The translations under genes and the position numbers were made by a program. Shown here piece by piece: positions 52,131-60,996 of a stretch of 64,000 bases of DNA (the stretch's first letter is position 1; the number at the start of each line of letters is the position of its first letter). This DNA comes from DATBLE01 sp963808815. Lineage in GTDB: Bacteria > Actinomycetota > Thermoleophilia > Gaiellales > Gaiellaceae. Location of the stretch: positions 124,001 to 188,000 of the forward strand of contig CAWEGI010000003.1 of assembly GCA_963808815.1 (NCBI GenBank). Reading direction: 5' to 3'. The notes below the pieces were generated by a model that ran no database searches, was not told the origin of the DNA, and saw only the letters and a list, made by a program, of their open reading frames with translations.

Positions 52131-53491
52131 GGGACCCGGCTCGGCCCGCGCGGCTCGGTGGCGGTCGTCGCCGGACGGCCGATCCCCTCGTATCTGGCGA
52201 CGCTGTCCGGGTCGACGATCCGCCGTCCGTCCACGAGCAGCGGCTGCGGGTCGAGACGTGCGAGGAGCTCGGGCAGCGCCTCGTACTGACGCCAGCGGGT
52301 GACGAGGACTGCCGCGTCCGCCCCGGCCACCGCGTCCTCCAGGTCCGACGTGAGCTCGACACCCGTTTCGGCCAACTGCTCCGGGAGCATGTTCACCACC
52401 GGATCGTGGATGCGGACCACGGAACCGGCCGCGAGCAGCCGCTCGACGATCGGCACCGCCGGTGACTCGCGGACGTCGTCCGTGTCCGGCTTGAACGCGA
52501 GCCCGAGAATCGTGATCCGTACTCCCTCGAGTGACCGGAGGTGGCGCCCGAGAATGGCGAGCACCTCGTCCGGCCGACGGGCATTGACGTCCAGCACTGC
52601 CTCCAGGACCGGCATCGACACTCCCCGCTCGACTCCGTGGGCGGCCAGGGCGCGGACGTCCTTCGGGAGACAGCTCCCGCCGAAGCCGCAGCCGGCCTCG
52701 AGGAACGAGGTGATCGGCGCCTTCCTCCCGGCTACGGTCAGGTACGCCGAGGCATGAAGGCCGCGCATCACGTCGACGACGTCGACGTCCCCGACGGCGG
52801 TACACAGGTCGGCGAACTCGTTCGAGAACGAGATCATCGTCGCCAGGAGCGCGTTCGAGGCGTACTTGATCGTCTCCGCCGCCGTCACCGACGTCCGGAC
52901 CCGCGGCACGTCCGGAAACCCTTCGTAGAGGTGCTCGAGGACCTCGGCGGTGCGCTCGTCGTCGGCGCCGAGGACCAGGCGGTCGGGTTTCATGAAGTCC
53001 TGGACTGCCTGCCCCTCGGTGAGGAACTCCGGGTTGGTCGCCACGCCGAAGCCGACACCTGCCCTCCCGTGCGCCGCCTCCTCGAGGACCGGCGTCACCA
53101 CGTCGCGCGTCGTTCCGGGGACGACCGTGCTCTTCACGACGACGACGGGGTAGTCGTCACGCTCACGGATCGCCTCGCCCACGGAGCGGGCTGCCGCCCG
53201 CACGGCGCCGAGGTCGATGTGCGTCCCGTCGAACGGTGTGCCGACGGCAATCATCGTCACGTCGGCGCGCCCGACGGCCTCTGCGAGGTTTGTCGTCGCG
53301 TGGAAGTGCTTGCCGACGTTGCGCTCGAGCAGCTCGTCGAGCCCCTCCTCGAAGATCGGCGCGCGCCGGGCGGCGACCGTGCTCACCCGTTCCTCGTCCA
53401 GGTCGATGCCTGTGACGTCGTGACCCTTGTCAGCCAGGCAGACGCCGGTAACGAGCCCGACGTAGCCGAGACCGACGATCGCGACCCGCAT
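52127..53491 (-). CDS. UDP-glucose/GDP-mannose 6-dehydrogenase
   Basis: NAD-dependent four-electron oxidation of a nucleotide sugar to its uronate, with UDP-glucuronate the default product. The 454-residue protein has MRVAIVGLGYVGLVTGVCLA, VTGIDLDEERV, ITMIAVGTP-type VTMIAVGTPFDGTHIDLGAV, VVKSTVVPGTTRDVV, NPEFLTEGQAVQDFMKPDRL, YASNALLATMISFSNEFADL, the catalytic Cys in LEAGCGFGGSCLPKDVRALA, and LGLAFKPDTDDVRESPAVPI. Its ATG shares a base with the UXS-like stop (TGATG). UDP-glucuronate would feed the neighbouring UXS-like enzyme. Confidence 0.94.
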   Translation of the reverse strand: MRVAIVGLGYVGLVTGVCLADKGHDVTGIDLDEERVSTVAARRAPIFEEGLDELLERNVGKHFHATTNLAEAVGRADVTMIAVGTPFDGTHIDLGAVRAAARSVGEAIRERDDYPVVVVKSTVVPGTTRDVVTPVLEEAAHGRAGVGFGVATNPEFLTEGQAVQDFMKPDRLVLGADDERTAEVLEHLYEGFPDVPRVRTSVTAAETIKYASNALLATMISFSNEFADLCTAVGDVDVVDVMRGLHASAYLTVAGRKAPITSFLEAGCGFGGSCLPKDVRALAAHGVERGVSMPVLEAVLDVNARRPDEVLAILGRHLRSLEGVRITILGLAFKPDTDDVRESPAVPIVERLLAAGSVVRIHDPVVNMLPEQLAETGVELTSDLEDAVAGADAAVLVTRWRQYEALPELLARLDPQPLLVDGRRIVDPDSVARYEGIGRPATTATEPRGPSRVP

Positions 53492-54606
53492 CAGGCCTCT
53501 GCCGACTCGCGGTTCTCGGCGTACCACTGCAACGAGCGCCGTAGCCCTTCGTCGAGCCCCACCTTCGGCCCGTAGCCGAGGTGCTCTCGAGCCTTCGAGA
53601 TCACGGGACATCTGCGCGCCGGGTTGTCGACGAGGTACTCGCGTTCCTCGCTCGCACGCCGGACGACGGCGCCCCGATACCCGAGATGCGTCCGGCCGAG
53701 GTCGACGAGCCGGTCGGCCAAGTCCGCCATCGAGACCTCCGGTTCCTCGACCCCGACGTTGTACGCCTCGCCATCGTGGCCGCGCGCCAGGACCTTGTAA
53801 TAGCCCGTCACTGCGTCCGAGACGTAGCAGAAGGTGCGTGTCGCGGATCCGTCGGAGAGCATGACGATGTCCCGGCCGTCGAGGATGTCCCGCGCGAAGT
53901 CGGGAATCACGCGACGGTCGTTGATCCTCAGGCCGGGGCCGTAGTTGTTGAATGGGCGGGCGACCCGGACGGGCAGCCCGTGCTCGCGAGCGAAGTTCAC
54001 GCACAGGGTTTCGCCGTAGCGCTTCGACTCGTCGTAGCACGCGCGCGGCCCTGTGCAGGAAACGTTGCCCCGGTAGGTCTCCGGTGTCGGGATGTTCTCG
54101 GGGGTCGGGTCGCCGTAGATCTCGCTACTCGAGAAGAAGAGGAACCCCTCGATCGGTCGTCCGCGCTCGCGCTGCCCGAGCGACCAGTCGAGCAAGGAGC
54201 GCAGGCCGTTGATATTGGCGTCCATCGTCTCGATTGGATGCATGCGGTAGTACGTCGGCGACGCGATTCCGGCGGCGTGGATGACGTACTCGAAGTCGTC
54301 GATGTCGTACGGGAGGGGCATGCGGATGTCGTGCCTGACGAGCGCCAGGTGCTCGTTCCCGGCGAGCTGCTCGAGCCACGCGGGAAGACCGCGGACGTAG
54401 TTGTCGTAGACCGTGACGCGGATCGGCTCGCGCGAGGGATCTTCGTTCGACCGCAAGGCGGCCTGGACCAGGTAGTAGCCCAAGAAGCCGGCTCCGCCGG
54501 TGACGAGCAGGCGCTTGCCGGCGAGCAGCGCGAACTCGTCGGCGAGATCCTCGACGATCGTGTCCAGGTCCTCGCTGACCACCTCGGCGGCGGACACGGC
54601 CGTCAT
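53491..54606 (-). CDS. NAD-dependent epimerase, UDP-glucuronate decarboxylase-like
   Basis: A 371-residue extended SDR. After a 45-residue acidic N-terminus the fold begins LLVTGGAGFLGYYLVQAALR. VIHAAGIASPTYYRMHPIET, FLFFSSSEIYGDPTPENIPT, GPRACYDESKRYGETLCVNF (catalytic Tyr and Lys) and RPFNNYGPGLRINDRRVIPD follow. The SSSEIYGDP and GPRxCYDExKR motifs are those of UXS-type enzymes that make UDP-xylose, or of close 4-keto-sugar relatives. Preceded by the sugar dehydrogenase that would make its substrate. ATG 54606 overlaps the PIG-L stop by 4 nt. Confidence 0.88.
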   Translation of the reverse strand: MTAVSAAEVVSEDLDTIVEDLADEFALLAGKRLLVTGGAGFLGYYLVQAALRSNEDPSREPIRVTVYDNYVRGLPAWLEQLAGNEHLALVRHDIRMPLPYDIDDFEYVIHAAGIASPTYYRMHPIETMDANINGLRSLLDWSLGQRERGRPIEGFLFFSSSEIYGDPTPENIPTPETYRGNVSCTGPRACYDESKRYGETLCVNFAREHGLPVRVARPFNNYGPGLRINDRRVIPDFARDILDGRDIVMLSDGSATRTFCYVSDAVTGYYKVLARGHDGEAYNVGVEEPEVSMADLADRLVDLGRTHLGYRGAVVRRASEEREYLVDNPARRCPVISKAREHLGYGPKVGLDEGLRRSLQWYAENRESAEA

Positions 54607-55256
54607 GCGAGCACGAGCTTCCGGCAGTGGAATGCCTCCGCGTACCCGCTCGGGGATTTGCATTCGACGCCTCGCAGGCGCATCAGGGCCAGGAACGTCT
54701 CCTTCGTGAACCAGTGCTTGTCACGTTGGCTCGCGAACGCGTCCCAAATCGTCTGGATTTTTCGGTCGACGTGCGCCTGCTCGAGACGGACGTAGACGTT
54801 GGGGCGGCCGAGGTCCCCGTCCCACTTCGGGATCTCGTACTCGAGGACTAGACGGTCGCGCCAGGTGTTGTAGGTCAACTCGGAGAGCACGCGGTGGTCC
54901 TGGTGGAGGTCTCGGCCGTAGTGGGTGAAGATCACGTCCGGCTCGATCGAGGCTCCGAGCTCGTCGAAGTACTCCTTGATCTCGGCACCGACGACGGGAA
55001 AGTAGCGTTGCCGGAAGTCGCGGAGGACGACGTTCGATTCGGCCGCGGCGCCAAGTAGCGCGGCCGCCCCCGCGTACGCCTCGGCCGCCCGCTTCTCGTC
55101 CGAGGTGAAGACGATCCAGTCGACGTGGACGTCCGGCCGCGCCTCCAGGAGCTTGAGCACGGTCCCGCCGCAGCCGATCTCGACGTCGTCGCAGTGGGCG
55201 CCCAGGCAGAGGATGCGGCCGATGGGCGCGTTGGTCTCCGAGAGCAGCTCGAGCAT
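54603..55256 (-). CDS. PIG-L family N-deacetylase
   Basis: A 217-residue zinc-dependent deacetylase. ILCLGAHCDDVEIGCGGTVL gives the AHxDD zinc motif, WIVFTSDEKRAAEA follows, and DVIFTHYGRDLHQDHRVLSE contains the second zinc ligand in HQDH. TYNTWRDRLVLEYEIPK closes the core. It would remove the acetyl group of an N-acetyl sugar in the cytosol. The start is ATG 55256, 20 bases after the cytidylyltransferase stop; an upstream in-frame extension belongs to the frameshifted neighbour. In this operon it may act on a nucleotide-sugar or a lipid-linked sugar. Confidence 0.86.
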   Translation of the reverse strand: MLELLSETNAPIGRILCLGAHCDDVEIGCGGTVLKLLEARPDVHVDWIVFTSDEKRAAEAYAGAAALLGAAAESNVVLRDFRQRYFPVVGAEIKEYFDELGASIEPDVIFTHYGRDLHQDHRVLSELTYNTWRDRLVLEYEIPKWDGDLGRPNVYVRLEQAHVDRKIQTIWDAFASQRDKHWFTKETFLALMRLRGVECKSPSGYAEAFHCRKLVLA

Positions 55257-55276
55257 CGCGTGCGCCGTGCTGATCC

Positions 55277-56106
55277 TCAGGCGGGCTCGGTCTGCTCGAG
55301 CGACGCCTGTGTCTCGTCCGCGGCCTCCAGCTCCCAGACCTTCCACGGCCCGTTCCCGGACTCGACCATCTGCTCGAGTCGCTGCTGGTCTTTCAGCGTG
55401 TCCATCGGAGCCCAGAAGCCATCGTACGGTGTTGGCAAACAGCAGCCTGGCCTTGCTGAGCCGCGCGAAGGGTTCCTCGACGAGATCCTCGCCCGGTTGG
55501 ATGTAGTCGAAGATCTCGTGCTTGAAGACGAAGTAGCCGCCGTTGATGCGGAGGTCGGAGTGGGTGGTGTCGACCACGCTTTGAACGTAGTCGTCGTCGT
55601 CGGTCTGCACGAGATGGAAGGTGTAGCCCGGCTTGACGCACAGGAAGCTCGCCACCGCTCCGCTGGAGCGATGGTTCTCGACCAGCGTCGGGAGATCGGC
55701 GCGTCGGTGAGCACGTCGCCGTAGTTGGCGAGGAACACGTCCTCGCCCTCCAGGTGCGGTCGGACCGCCCGCAGCCGCTCACCGATCGACGTGTGCAGGC
55801 CGGTGTCGACGAAGGTGATCTCCCAGTCCTGGATGTCGTGCCGAAGGAGCTCGACGCGTGCGGCCGCCCTCCGTCAGCACGAAGTCGTTTGACAGCGCCT
55901 CGTTGTAGGTCAGGAAGTACTCCTTGATCACCTCGCCCTTGTAGCCGAGGCAGAGCACGAAGTCGCTTGTGCCCGAAGTGCGCGAAGTACTTCATCACGT
56001 GCCAGAGGATCGGCCGGCCGCCGATCGGGACCATCGGCTTCGGGACTCGCTCCGACGCCTCCCGCATGCGCAGGCCGAGCCCGCCGCAGAACAGGACGAC
56101 CTTCAC
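55277..56106 (-). pseudogene. rfbF: Glucose-1-phosphate cytidylyltransferase, broken by at least four frameshifts
   Basis: Makes CDP-glucose, the entry to CDP-linked deoxy and branched sugars. The N-terminus KVVLFCGGLGLRMREASERV with KPMVPIGGRPILWHVMKYFA is the nucleotidyltransferase signature. The rest is present but in alternating frames: DFVLCLGYKGEVIKEYFLTY, EDVFLANYGDVLTDA, ASFLCVKPGYTFHLVQTDDD, INGGYFVFKHEIFDYIQPGE, then DGFWAPMDTLKDQQRLEQMV. Shifts lie near 55965, 55860, 55695 and 55435. All family blocks are conserved in order and both gene ends keep tight junctions (GTGA at 56103-56106), so sequencing error is likelier than decay. About 270 residues when restored. Confidence 0.85.
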
Positions 56107-57429
56107 GGCGCAGTTCCGATCACGGTACGACCGTCAGCTCCGGGCACGGCGACGACGAACGCGCGCCCCACTCGCGCGTGTACGCGAGCTGCTCGACGAT
56201 CTCGTCCTTGAGGTTCCACGGGAGAATCCAGATGTAGTCGGGCTTGGTCTCCGCGAACCGGTCCGGCGGGAAAGATCGGGATGTGCGTGCCGGGCAGTGA
56301 ACCGTCCGTGCTTGTACGGGTTCCGGTCGACGGTGTAGTCAACGAAGTCGGTGCGGATGCCGCAGTAGTTCAGCAGCGTGTTCGCCTTGCCCGGCGCGCC
56401 GTAGCCGGCGATCGACTTCCCCTCGCGCTTTGCCGCGATCGAGGAAGTCGAGCAGCCGCGCGCTTCGATCTCCTCGACCCGCTCGCGCGAACGCGGCGTA
56501 CGGACGCAGCGAGCGCAGTCCGGCCTCCTCTTCGCGCCGACGGAACGCTTCCGACCGCCGCCGAGGGCTTGTCGTCGCGCTCGTCGTGCTCGAGCGTAGA
56601 GCCGCAGCGACCCGCCGTGGGTGGCGATCTCGTCGACGTCGACCAGCGCCAGGCCGTGGGCCGCGAAGACACGCTCGGCGGTGAGCAGCGAGAAGTAGCA
56701 GAAGTGCTCGTGGTAGATCGTGTCGAACTGGTTCGCCTCGAGCAGCCGCATCAGGTGGGGAAACTCGACGCGTGATCGTGCCGCTCGGCGCGAGCAGCGT
56801 CTTCAATCCGGCCACGAAGTCGTTCAGGTGCGGAGCCTGGGCGAGGACGTTGTTGCCGATGATCAGGTCGGCGCTCGGCCCTTCGCGCAACAGCGTCCTG
56901 CGCGGTTTCCTCGCCGAAGAAGCGCGACACGCGTGGCCACGCCGCGTTCGACCGCGACCGCGGCCACGTTCCGAGCCGGCTCGACGCCGAGCACAGGGAT
57001 GCCGTGCGCGACGAAGTGCTGCAGCAGGTACCCGTCGTTGCTCGCGACCTCGACGACGAAGCTCTCGCCGCCGAGCCCGAGGCGCTCGACGACCCCCTCG
57101 ACGTAGTCCGCGCGCGTGCTGGACCAACAGTCCGAGAACGACGAGAAGTACGCGTACTCGCTGAAGATCTCCTCCGGGGCGACGTACTCGGGCAGCTGGA
57201 CGAGGAGGCACGACTCGCAGACCCGGACGTTGAGCGGGTAGAACGGCTCCATCTGATCGAGCTCATCCGCTGCCAGGAAGCTCTCGCATAGGGGTGACAT
57301 CCCCAGGTCGACGACGGTCCGTTCCAGGAGGGCTCCGCAGAAGCGACAAGGGGGCCGACCAGCACGCGCACCCTCCTCTACCGGAGCAGCATCCGAACGC
57401 CTCCCGATCTTCGATTCGAGCTTGCTCAT
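56103..57429 (-). pseudogene. Three-domain sugar C-methyltransferase, broken by many frameshifts
   Basis: Belongs to the zinc-finger plus SAM methyltransferase plus C-terminal catalytic domain family that C-methylates NDP-keto-hexoses (TylCIII/TcaB9 type). The N-terminal CRFCG / CESCL zinc motif and DLGMSPLCESFL are intact, as is VVEVASNDGYLLQHFVAHGI for SAM. Then the frame changes near 56945, 56900, 56770, 56590, 56560, 56450 and 56300, while conserved pieces continue: FDTIYHEHFCYFSLLTAERV, GKSIAGYGAPGKANTLLNYC, YIWILPWNLKDEIVEQLAYT. ATG 57429 has a GGAGAGAG site. With the cytidylyltransferase it points to a CDP-branched sugar. Error-prone sequence is the likely cause of the breaks. Confidence 0.8.
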
Positions 57430-57481
57430 CCTCTCTCCTTGTACCGGAAACGTCGCCGCGCCGCGACCCACTCACGGTTCG

Positions 57482-58603
57482 TCAGCCCGTTCCGTATCGC
57501 AGCTGTTCAAGCCCTCCCGGCCGCCGAGACGCCTCCACCATCGTCTCGATCGCCGCTCGAATCTCGCTTCGAAACCGAGGGATAGCGAACCGCTCGGCCT
57601 GTCCCCGGATCTCGGCGGCGTCGAGCTCGTGCCGCTTCGCGCGCTCAACGGCCGACCGCACCTCCTCGACCGTCGGTTCCGCCAGCAGCCAGCCAGTCTC
57701 TCCGTCGCGGACGATGTCGGTGGCGCCCCCCCGGTCGAGGGCGATCACCGGCGTGCCGCAGGCCTGAGCCTCGGCCATTGCGATACCGAAGTCTTCCTCG
57801 GCCGGGAAGACGAGCGCCCGCGACTCGCGGTACAACCGCAGCAGGTTCTCCTCGTCGACGTGGCCGAGGAACGTGATGTTCGGAGTCGCGCGGGCGCGCA
57901 GGACGGGGAGGAGGTGCCCATCGCCGACGACGACGAGACGCTCTGCCAGTCCGGTGAAGGCCTCGACCACGAGATCGGCGCGTTTGTAGCCGACCAGCCG
58001 GCCCACGTAGAGAAATGCGTCGCCGCGCTCCCCGCCGGGCGTGAACCGGTCGGTGTCGACGGGCGGGAAGATCACCTGCGAGCGACGTCCGTAGGAGGCT
58101 GCGATCCGCTCGGCGACAGCCGTGGAGTTCGCAACGAACGCGTCCACCCGATCAGCAGTCCCCCGGTCCCAGCGCCGGAACCAGCTCATCAACACGCGTG
58201 CGGCCGGCCGGACGGCAGCCGGGAAGCGCTGCCGTTCCGACTCGAAATCCCAGGCGTAGCGCATCGGTGTGTGGCAGTAACACAGGTGCGGGATACCCTC
58301 CGCGACCCGAACGGCCTTGGCGCAGGCATGGCTGCTCGAGACCACGGCCTCGACACCGTCGACCGGACGCCGCACGGCCCAGGCGATCGGCATCGCGGGC
58401 AGAAACCACTCGTGGTGGCCGGCGGCGCCAGGCACATGCTGGAGGAACGACGGTTCCGCGTGGCGGAGCGTTGTCGGCAGCCGATCGCGCTCGACGAACG
58501 TCGTCAGGAGCCGCGACCCGGGATACACCTTCACGATCTGCTCGACGACCCGTTCCGATCCCGCGTAGCTGACCATCCAGTCCTGAGCGACGGCGAGGTG
58601 CAT
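57482..58603 (-). CDS. Glycosyltransferase family 4
   Basis: A 373-residue GT-B enzyme. VAQDWMVSYAGSERVVEQIV is typical of a family 4 subset found in exopolysaccharide loci. HLCYCHTPMRYAWDFESERQ, VDAFVANSTAVAERIAASYG, VIFPPVDTDRFTPG and FLYVGRLVGYKRADLVVEAF follow. The donor loop ALVFPAEEDFGIAMAEAQAC holds the conserved Glu-x7-Glu region. ATG 58603 has TAGGCT 6 nt upstream, a leaderless promoter overlapping that of the divergent GT2 gene. Probably first in the minus-strand sugar-nucleotide operon; 52 bases separate it from the methyltransferase. Confidence 0.92.
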   Translation of the reverse strand: MHLAVAQDWMVSYAGSERVVEQIVKVYPGSRLLTTFVERDRLPTTLRHAEPSFLQHVPGAAGHHEWFLPAMPIAWAVRRPVDGVEAVVSSSHACAKAVRVAEGIPHLCYCHTPMRYAWDFESERQRFPAAVRPAARVLMSWFRRWDRGTADRVDAFVANSTAVAERIAASYGRRSQVIFPPVDTDRFTPGGERGDAFLYVGRLVGYKRADLVVEAFTGLAERLVVVGDGHLLPVLRARATPNITFLGHVDEENLLRLYRESRALVFPAEEDFGIAMAEAQACGTPVIALDRGGATDIVRDGETGWLLAEPTVEEVRSAVERAKRHELDAAEIRGQAERFAIPRFRSEIRAAIETMVEASRRPGGLEQLRYGTG

Positions 58604-58615
58604 CGAGGCAGCCTA
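58604..58615 (-). promoter_or_regulatory. Leaderless -10 element of the GT4 at 58603
   Basis: TAGGCT (minus strand 58615-58610), 6 nt before ATG 58603. Confidence 0.55.
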
Positions 58616-58616
58616 G

Positions 58617-58629
58617 TAGCCTTGGCCGC
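58617..58629 (+). promoter_or_regulatory. Leaderless -10 element of the GT2 at 58630
   Basis: TAGCCT (58617-58622), 7 nt before GTG 58630. Only one base separates it from the divergent TAGGCT element. Confidence 0.5.
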
Positions 58630-59658
58630 GTGCGGCCTTCGCGCCCGAGAGTCGAGCCGGCCGTCTCCGGCCTCGCCGCCCAAACGATCGATGAGCTGAC
58701 TGTGGTCGTCGTCGACTGGAACCTGCCGGGTCACACCATCCGATCGGTGCAGGCGCTCATCGCAGACGGGGTTCCGGCGCAGCGAGTGGTCGTCGTCGAG
58801 AACGACCCGACGTCCGAGAACTGGTCGAAGGTGTCGGCGGCATTGGACGAATGCGTCCTGGTCCGCGTCGATCGCAACGTCGGCTTTGCGCGCGCGAACA
58901 ACATCGGTGCTCGTGCCTTGCTCGGAAATGCGTATCTGCTCGTGAACAATGACGCCTTCGTCCATCGCCCGGGGAGCGTCGGCCTCACTGGTCGAGGCAA
59001 TTCGCCGGCCGGCGGTCGGCGATAGCGGTGCCGAGGCTCCTGAACGAGGACCTCTCGCTGCAGCCGAGCGTCGCTCCGCTCACGACGGAACTGCCGGCGT
59101 TCGTCCGGGCGAGCGGTCTCAGCCGGTTCGTCCCGGACGGCTGGCAGCCGCGTCTCAGCACCCACTGGAGCCATTCGTCCTCCCGCGAGGTGGAGGCGGC
59201 GATCGGCGCGGTGATGCTCGTCGACGGCGCGGTGTGGGACGCCCTCGGCGGACTTTCGGAGGCGAGCTTCATGTATGCGGAAGACCTCGATCTCTGCTGG
59301 CGTGCGCACAACGGGGGCTGGAAGACGTGGTTCGCGGACGCCGCGGAGTTCGTCCATCTCGGCGGTGCGTCGTCGGATCGACGCTGGGCGAGCCGCGAGC
59401 GGTCAGCGCGGATCGGGCAGGCGGAGGCGGAGATGATCCGCGACCACCTCTCGCCGGTGCGGGCGGCGGTGACGATCGGCCTGATGCGTACGGGCCTGGC
59501 TGCTCGAGTGGCGTACTTCGGGCTGGTGCGGAACGACCTCGGCCGCGGACAGCTGCCGTGGCTCGCTCGAGGGCCTCGGACGCCGGGGAACCGAGGAGCC
59601 ACCGGAGGATCGGAGCGGCGACCCCGGGATCGAGGTCGTGCGGCCCCGGTCGGTTTAG
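58630..59658 (+). pseudogene. Glycosyltransferase family 2 (rhamnosyltransferase-like), frameshifted
   Basis: GT-A enzyme. LTVVVVDWNLPGHTIRSVQA, VVVVENDPTSENWSKVSAAL and VGFARANNIGARALLGNAYL are rhamnosyltransferase-like. After DAFVHRPGSVG the frame shifts near 58982 and again near 59023 into VPRLLNEDLSLQPS. FMYAEDLDLCWRAHNGGWKT (metal/acceptor site) and EFVHLGGASSDRRWASRERS continue in frame to about 59570. A third shift there would lead to a natural stop at 59656-59658, next to the stop of the convergent hydrolase; without it the frame would run over that gene. About 340 residues when restored. The conserved motif order favours sequencing indels. Confidence 0.78.
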
Positions 59659-60758
59659 CTGCCGGAGGCGATCGCTGCCTGGATCGCCGGCCAGGCCGGG
59701 CGTGTCGAGCCGTTCGGACGGATCAGGTTGTAGTGGTCTTCGGGAGAGGGTTTCCCGAAGGTGTAGACGAAGCTGCGAGGCACGAACGAGCGCCACTGGT
59801 CGTCGACGAGGACGAGAGCCTCCCGCTCGTATTCGGCCTGCGTCTGCTCGTCGACCGAGTCGCGCCGAGCAGGATCCGTGCTCCAGCCGAGCTCAGTGAT
59901 CCAGATCGGCTTGTCCGCTCCGGCCTGCTGGGCCATGCTCCGGGTAATCAGCAGGCGGTCGAAGCGTCCCGTCGGAGGAGCGACGGTGTCACCGGGACTC
60001 TGCGCGCCGCAGTAGAGGTGCACACTCCAGGCGTCGACGAGCCGAGACCGCCAGAGGTCCGGATCGGCCCTGAGGAGCGGATCGAGCCAGTCGCTGATCG
60101 ACGGGCCCCCGAGAGCGTAGGCGTCGCCCGAGGCGAGAACCTGCATCGACCGGTCGCGTGCCTTGATCGCTGTCGCGGCGACCCGGACGAGCCTGGCGTA
60201 GCCGGCAGGGTCGGGTCCTCCCTGCCAGAACGCGCCCAGCCACGGTTCGTTCCAGATCTCGATCGCGGTCAGCGGAGACGGAGCCAGCCGGGGATTCGCC
60301 CTCCAGAACGTGCCCCTGACACCGTATCGGCCTGTCACGGCCGAGACGAAGCGGGCGAAGTCCGCCGGGTCGGTCGGAGGGTACTTGTCACTCTCAGGGT
60401 GACCGGTTGCCCAACCGGGTGCGTAGGTGGCGATCGCGAGAACCTTGATACCGAGCTGCGCAGCGTTGCGCATGAGGGCATCGGTGCGGAGCCAGCGGAA
60501 CTGTCCCTGGCTCGGCTCGATCGTGCTCCACGTGAAGTCTTCGCGGACCCAAGTGATCCCGCCGTCGCGCGCTGCGCGCAGGTAGCGGTAGCCCTCGGCC
60601 GCGGGAAGCCACACCGTGCTCGTCGAAAGTCCGACCCGGTCGTTGGCGGAGCCCTCGGGCACGGGCAAACCAAGATCGGCCGCACCGGCGCTTACGACCA
60701 GAATCAGGGCGGCTACGATCGCCGTCAGTGTGGGCCAGGGGCGACCCACGGCCGACAA
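59655..60758 (-). CDS. Secreted glycoside hydrolase (clan GH-A, cellulase/GH39-like)
   Basis: A 367-residue exported hydrolase. Signal peptide about 1-27 (LTAIVAALILVVSAGAADLG). A TIM barrel follows: GGITWVREDFTWSTIEPSQG, LGIKVLAIATYAPGWATG, the acid/base Glu in LTAIEIWNEPWLGAFWQGG, DAWSVHLYCGAQSPGDT, and the nucleophile Glu in KPIWITELGWSTD. FVPRSFVYTFGKPSPEDHYN closes the barrel. Clan GH-A fold is clear; the family (GH5, GH39 or GH1-like) is not. Probably processes the polymer exported by the neighbouring genes. Transcribed toward the GT2 gene, with their stops touching. Confidence 0.88.
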   Translation of the reverse strand: MSAVGRPWPTLTAIVAALILVVSAGAADLGLPVPEGSANDRVGLSTSTVWLPAAEGYRYLRAARDGGITWVREDFTWSTIEPSQGQFRWLRTDALMRNAAQLGIKVLAIATYAPGWATGHPESDKYPPTDPADFARFVSAVTGRYGVRGTFWRANPRLAPSPLTAIEIWNEPWLGAFWQGGPDPAGYARLVRVAATAIKARDRSMQVLASGDAYALGGPSISDWLDPLLRADPDLWRSRLVDAWSVHLYCGAQSPGDTVAPPTGRFDRLLITRSMAQQAGADKPIWITELGWSTDPARRDSVDEQTQAEYEREALVLVDDQWRSFVPRSFVYTFGKPSPEDHYNLIRPNGSTRPAWPAIQAAIASGS

Positions 60759-60859
60759 AGTGTACCGCGACCACGTTTCGCTGTGTCCGTCCGAATCGGT
60801 CTGGCGGTACGAAGCGAACGCAGGTTTAATGCAATGGGCATGGCGGGGGTCGCCAGGTC

Positions 60860-60888
60860 TTGAAAGGCGATCTGGCTCGCGCTATACC
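60860..60888 (+). promoter_or_regulatory. Strong sigma-70-type promoter before the sugar transferase
   Basis: TTGAAA (60860-60865), 17-nt spacer, TATACC (60883-60888). The predicted start near 60895 is followed by GGGGAG and GTG 60910. Confidence 0.6.
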
Positions 60889-60909
60889 AGGTATGGGGAG
60901 AGAGGCGAA

Positions 60910-60996
60910 GTGAGAGGCGACATCAGTCTGTGTGTCCTTGCCGTCGGCGCGGAGGACGTCGTTTTCGAATGCTCGACCGTGAGTCCATATCCGTGA
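60910..60996 (+). CDS. Possible 28-residue leader peptide overlapping the sugar transferase start
   Basis: A short frame from GTG 60910 with GGGGAG 9 nt upstream, directly after the promoter. Its TGA (60994-60996) overlaps an in-frame GTG (60993) of the sugar transferase in a GTGA arrangement. The peptide (VRGDISLCVLAVGAEDVVFE...) has no known similarity. If translated it could couple or gate expression of the downstream gene. Confidence 0.4.
   Translation: MRGDISLCVLAVGAEDVVFECSTVSPYP

Noticed and set aside
52130..52805. Upstream in-frame extension of the SAF-domain gene
   Set aside because: Low-complexity Arg-rich sequence lying over the sugar dehydrogenase; the GTGA overlap at 52127-52130 explains the start.
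59659..60863. Extension of the plus-strand GT2 frame across the hydrolase
   Set aside because: Arg/Pro-rich shadow caused by a missed frameshift near 59570; the natural stop is at 59656-59658.
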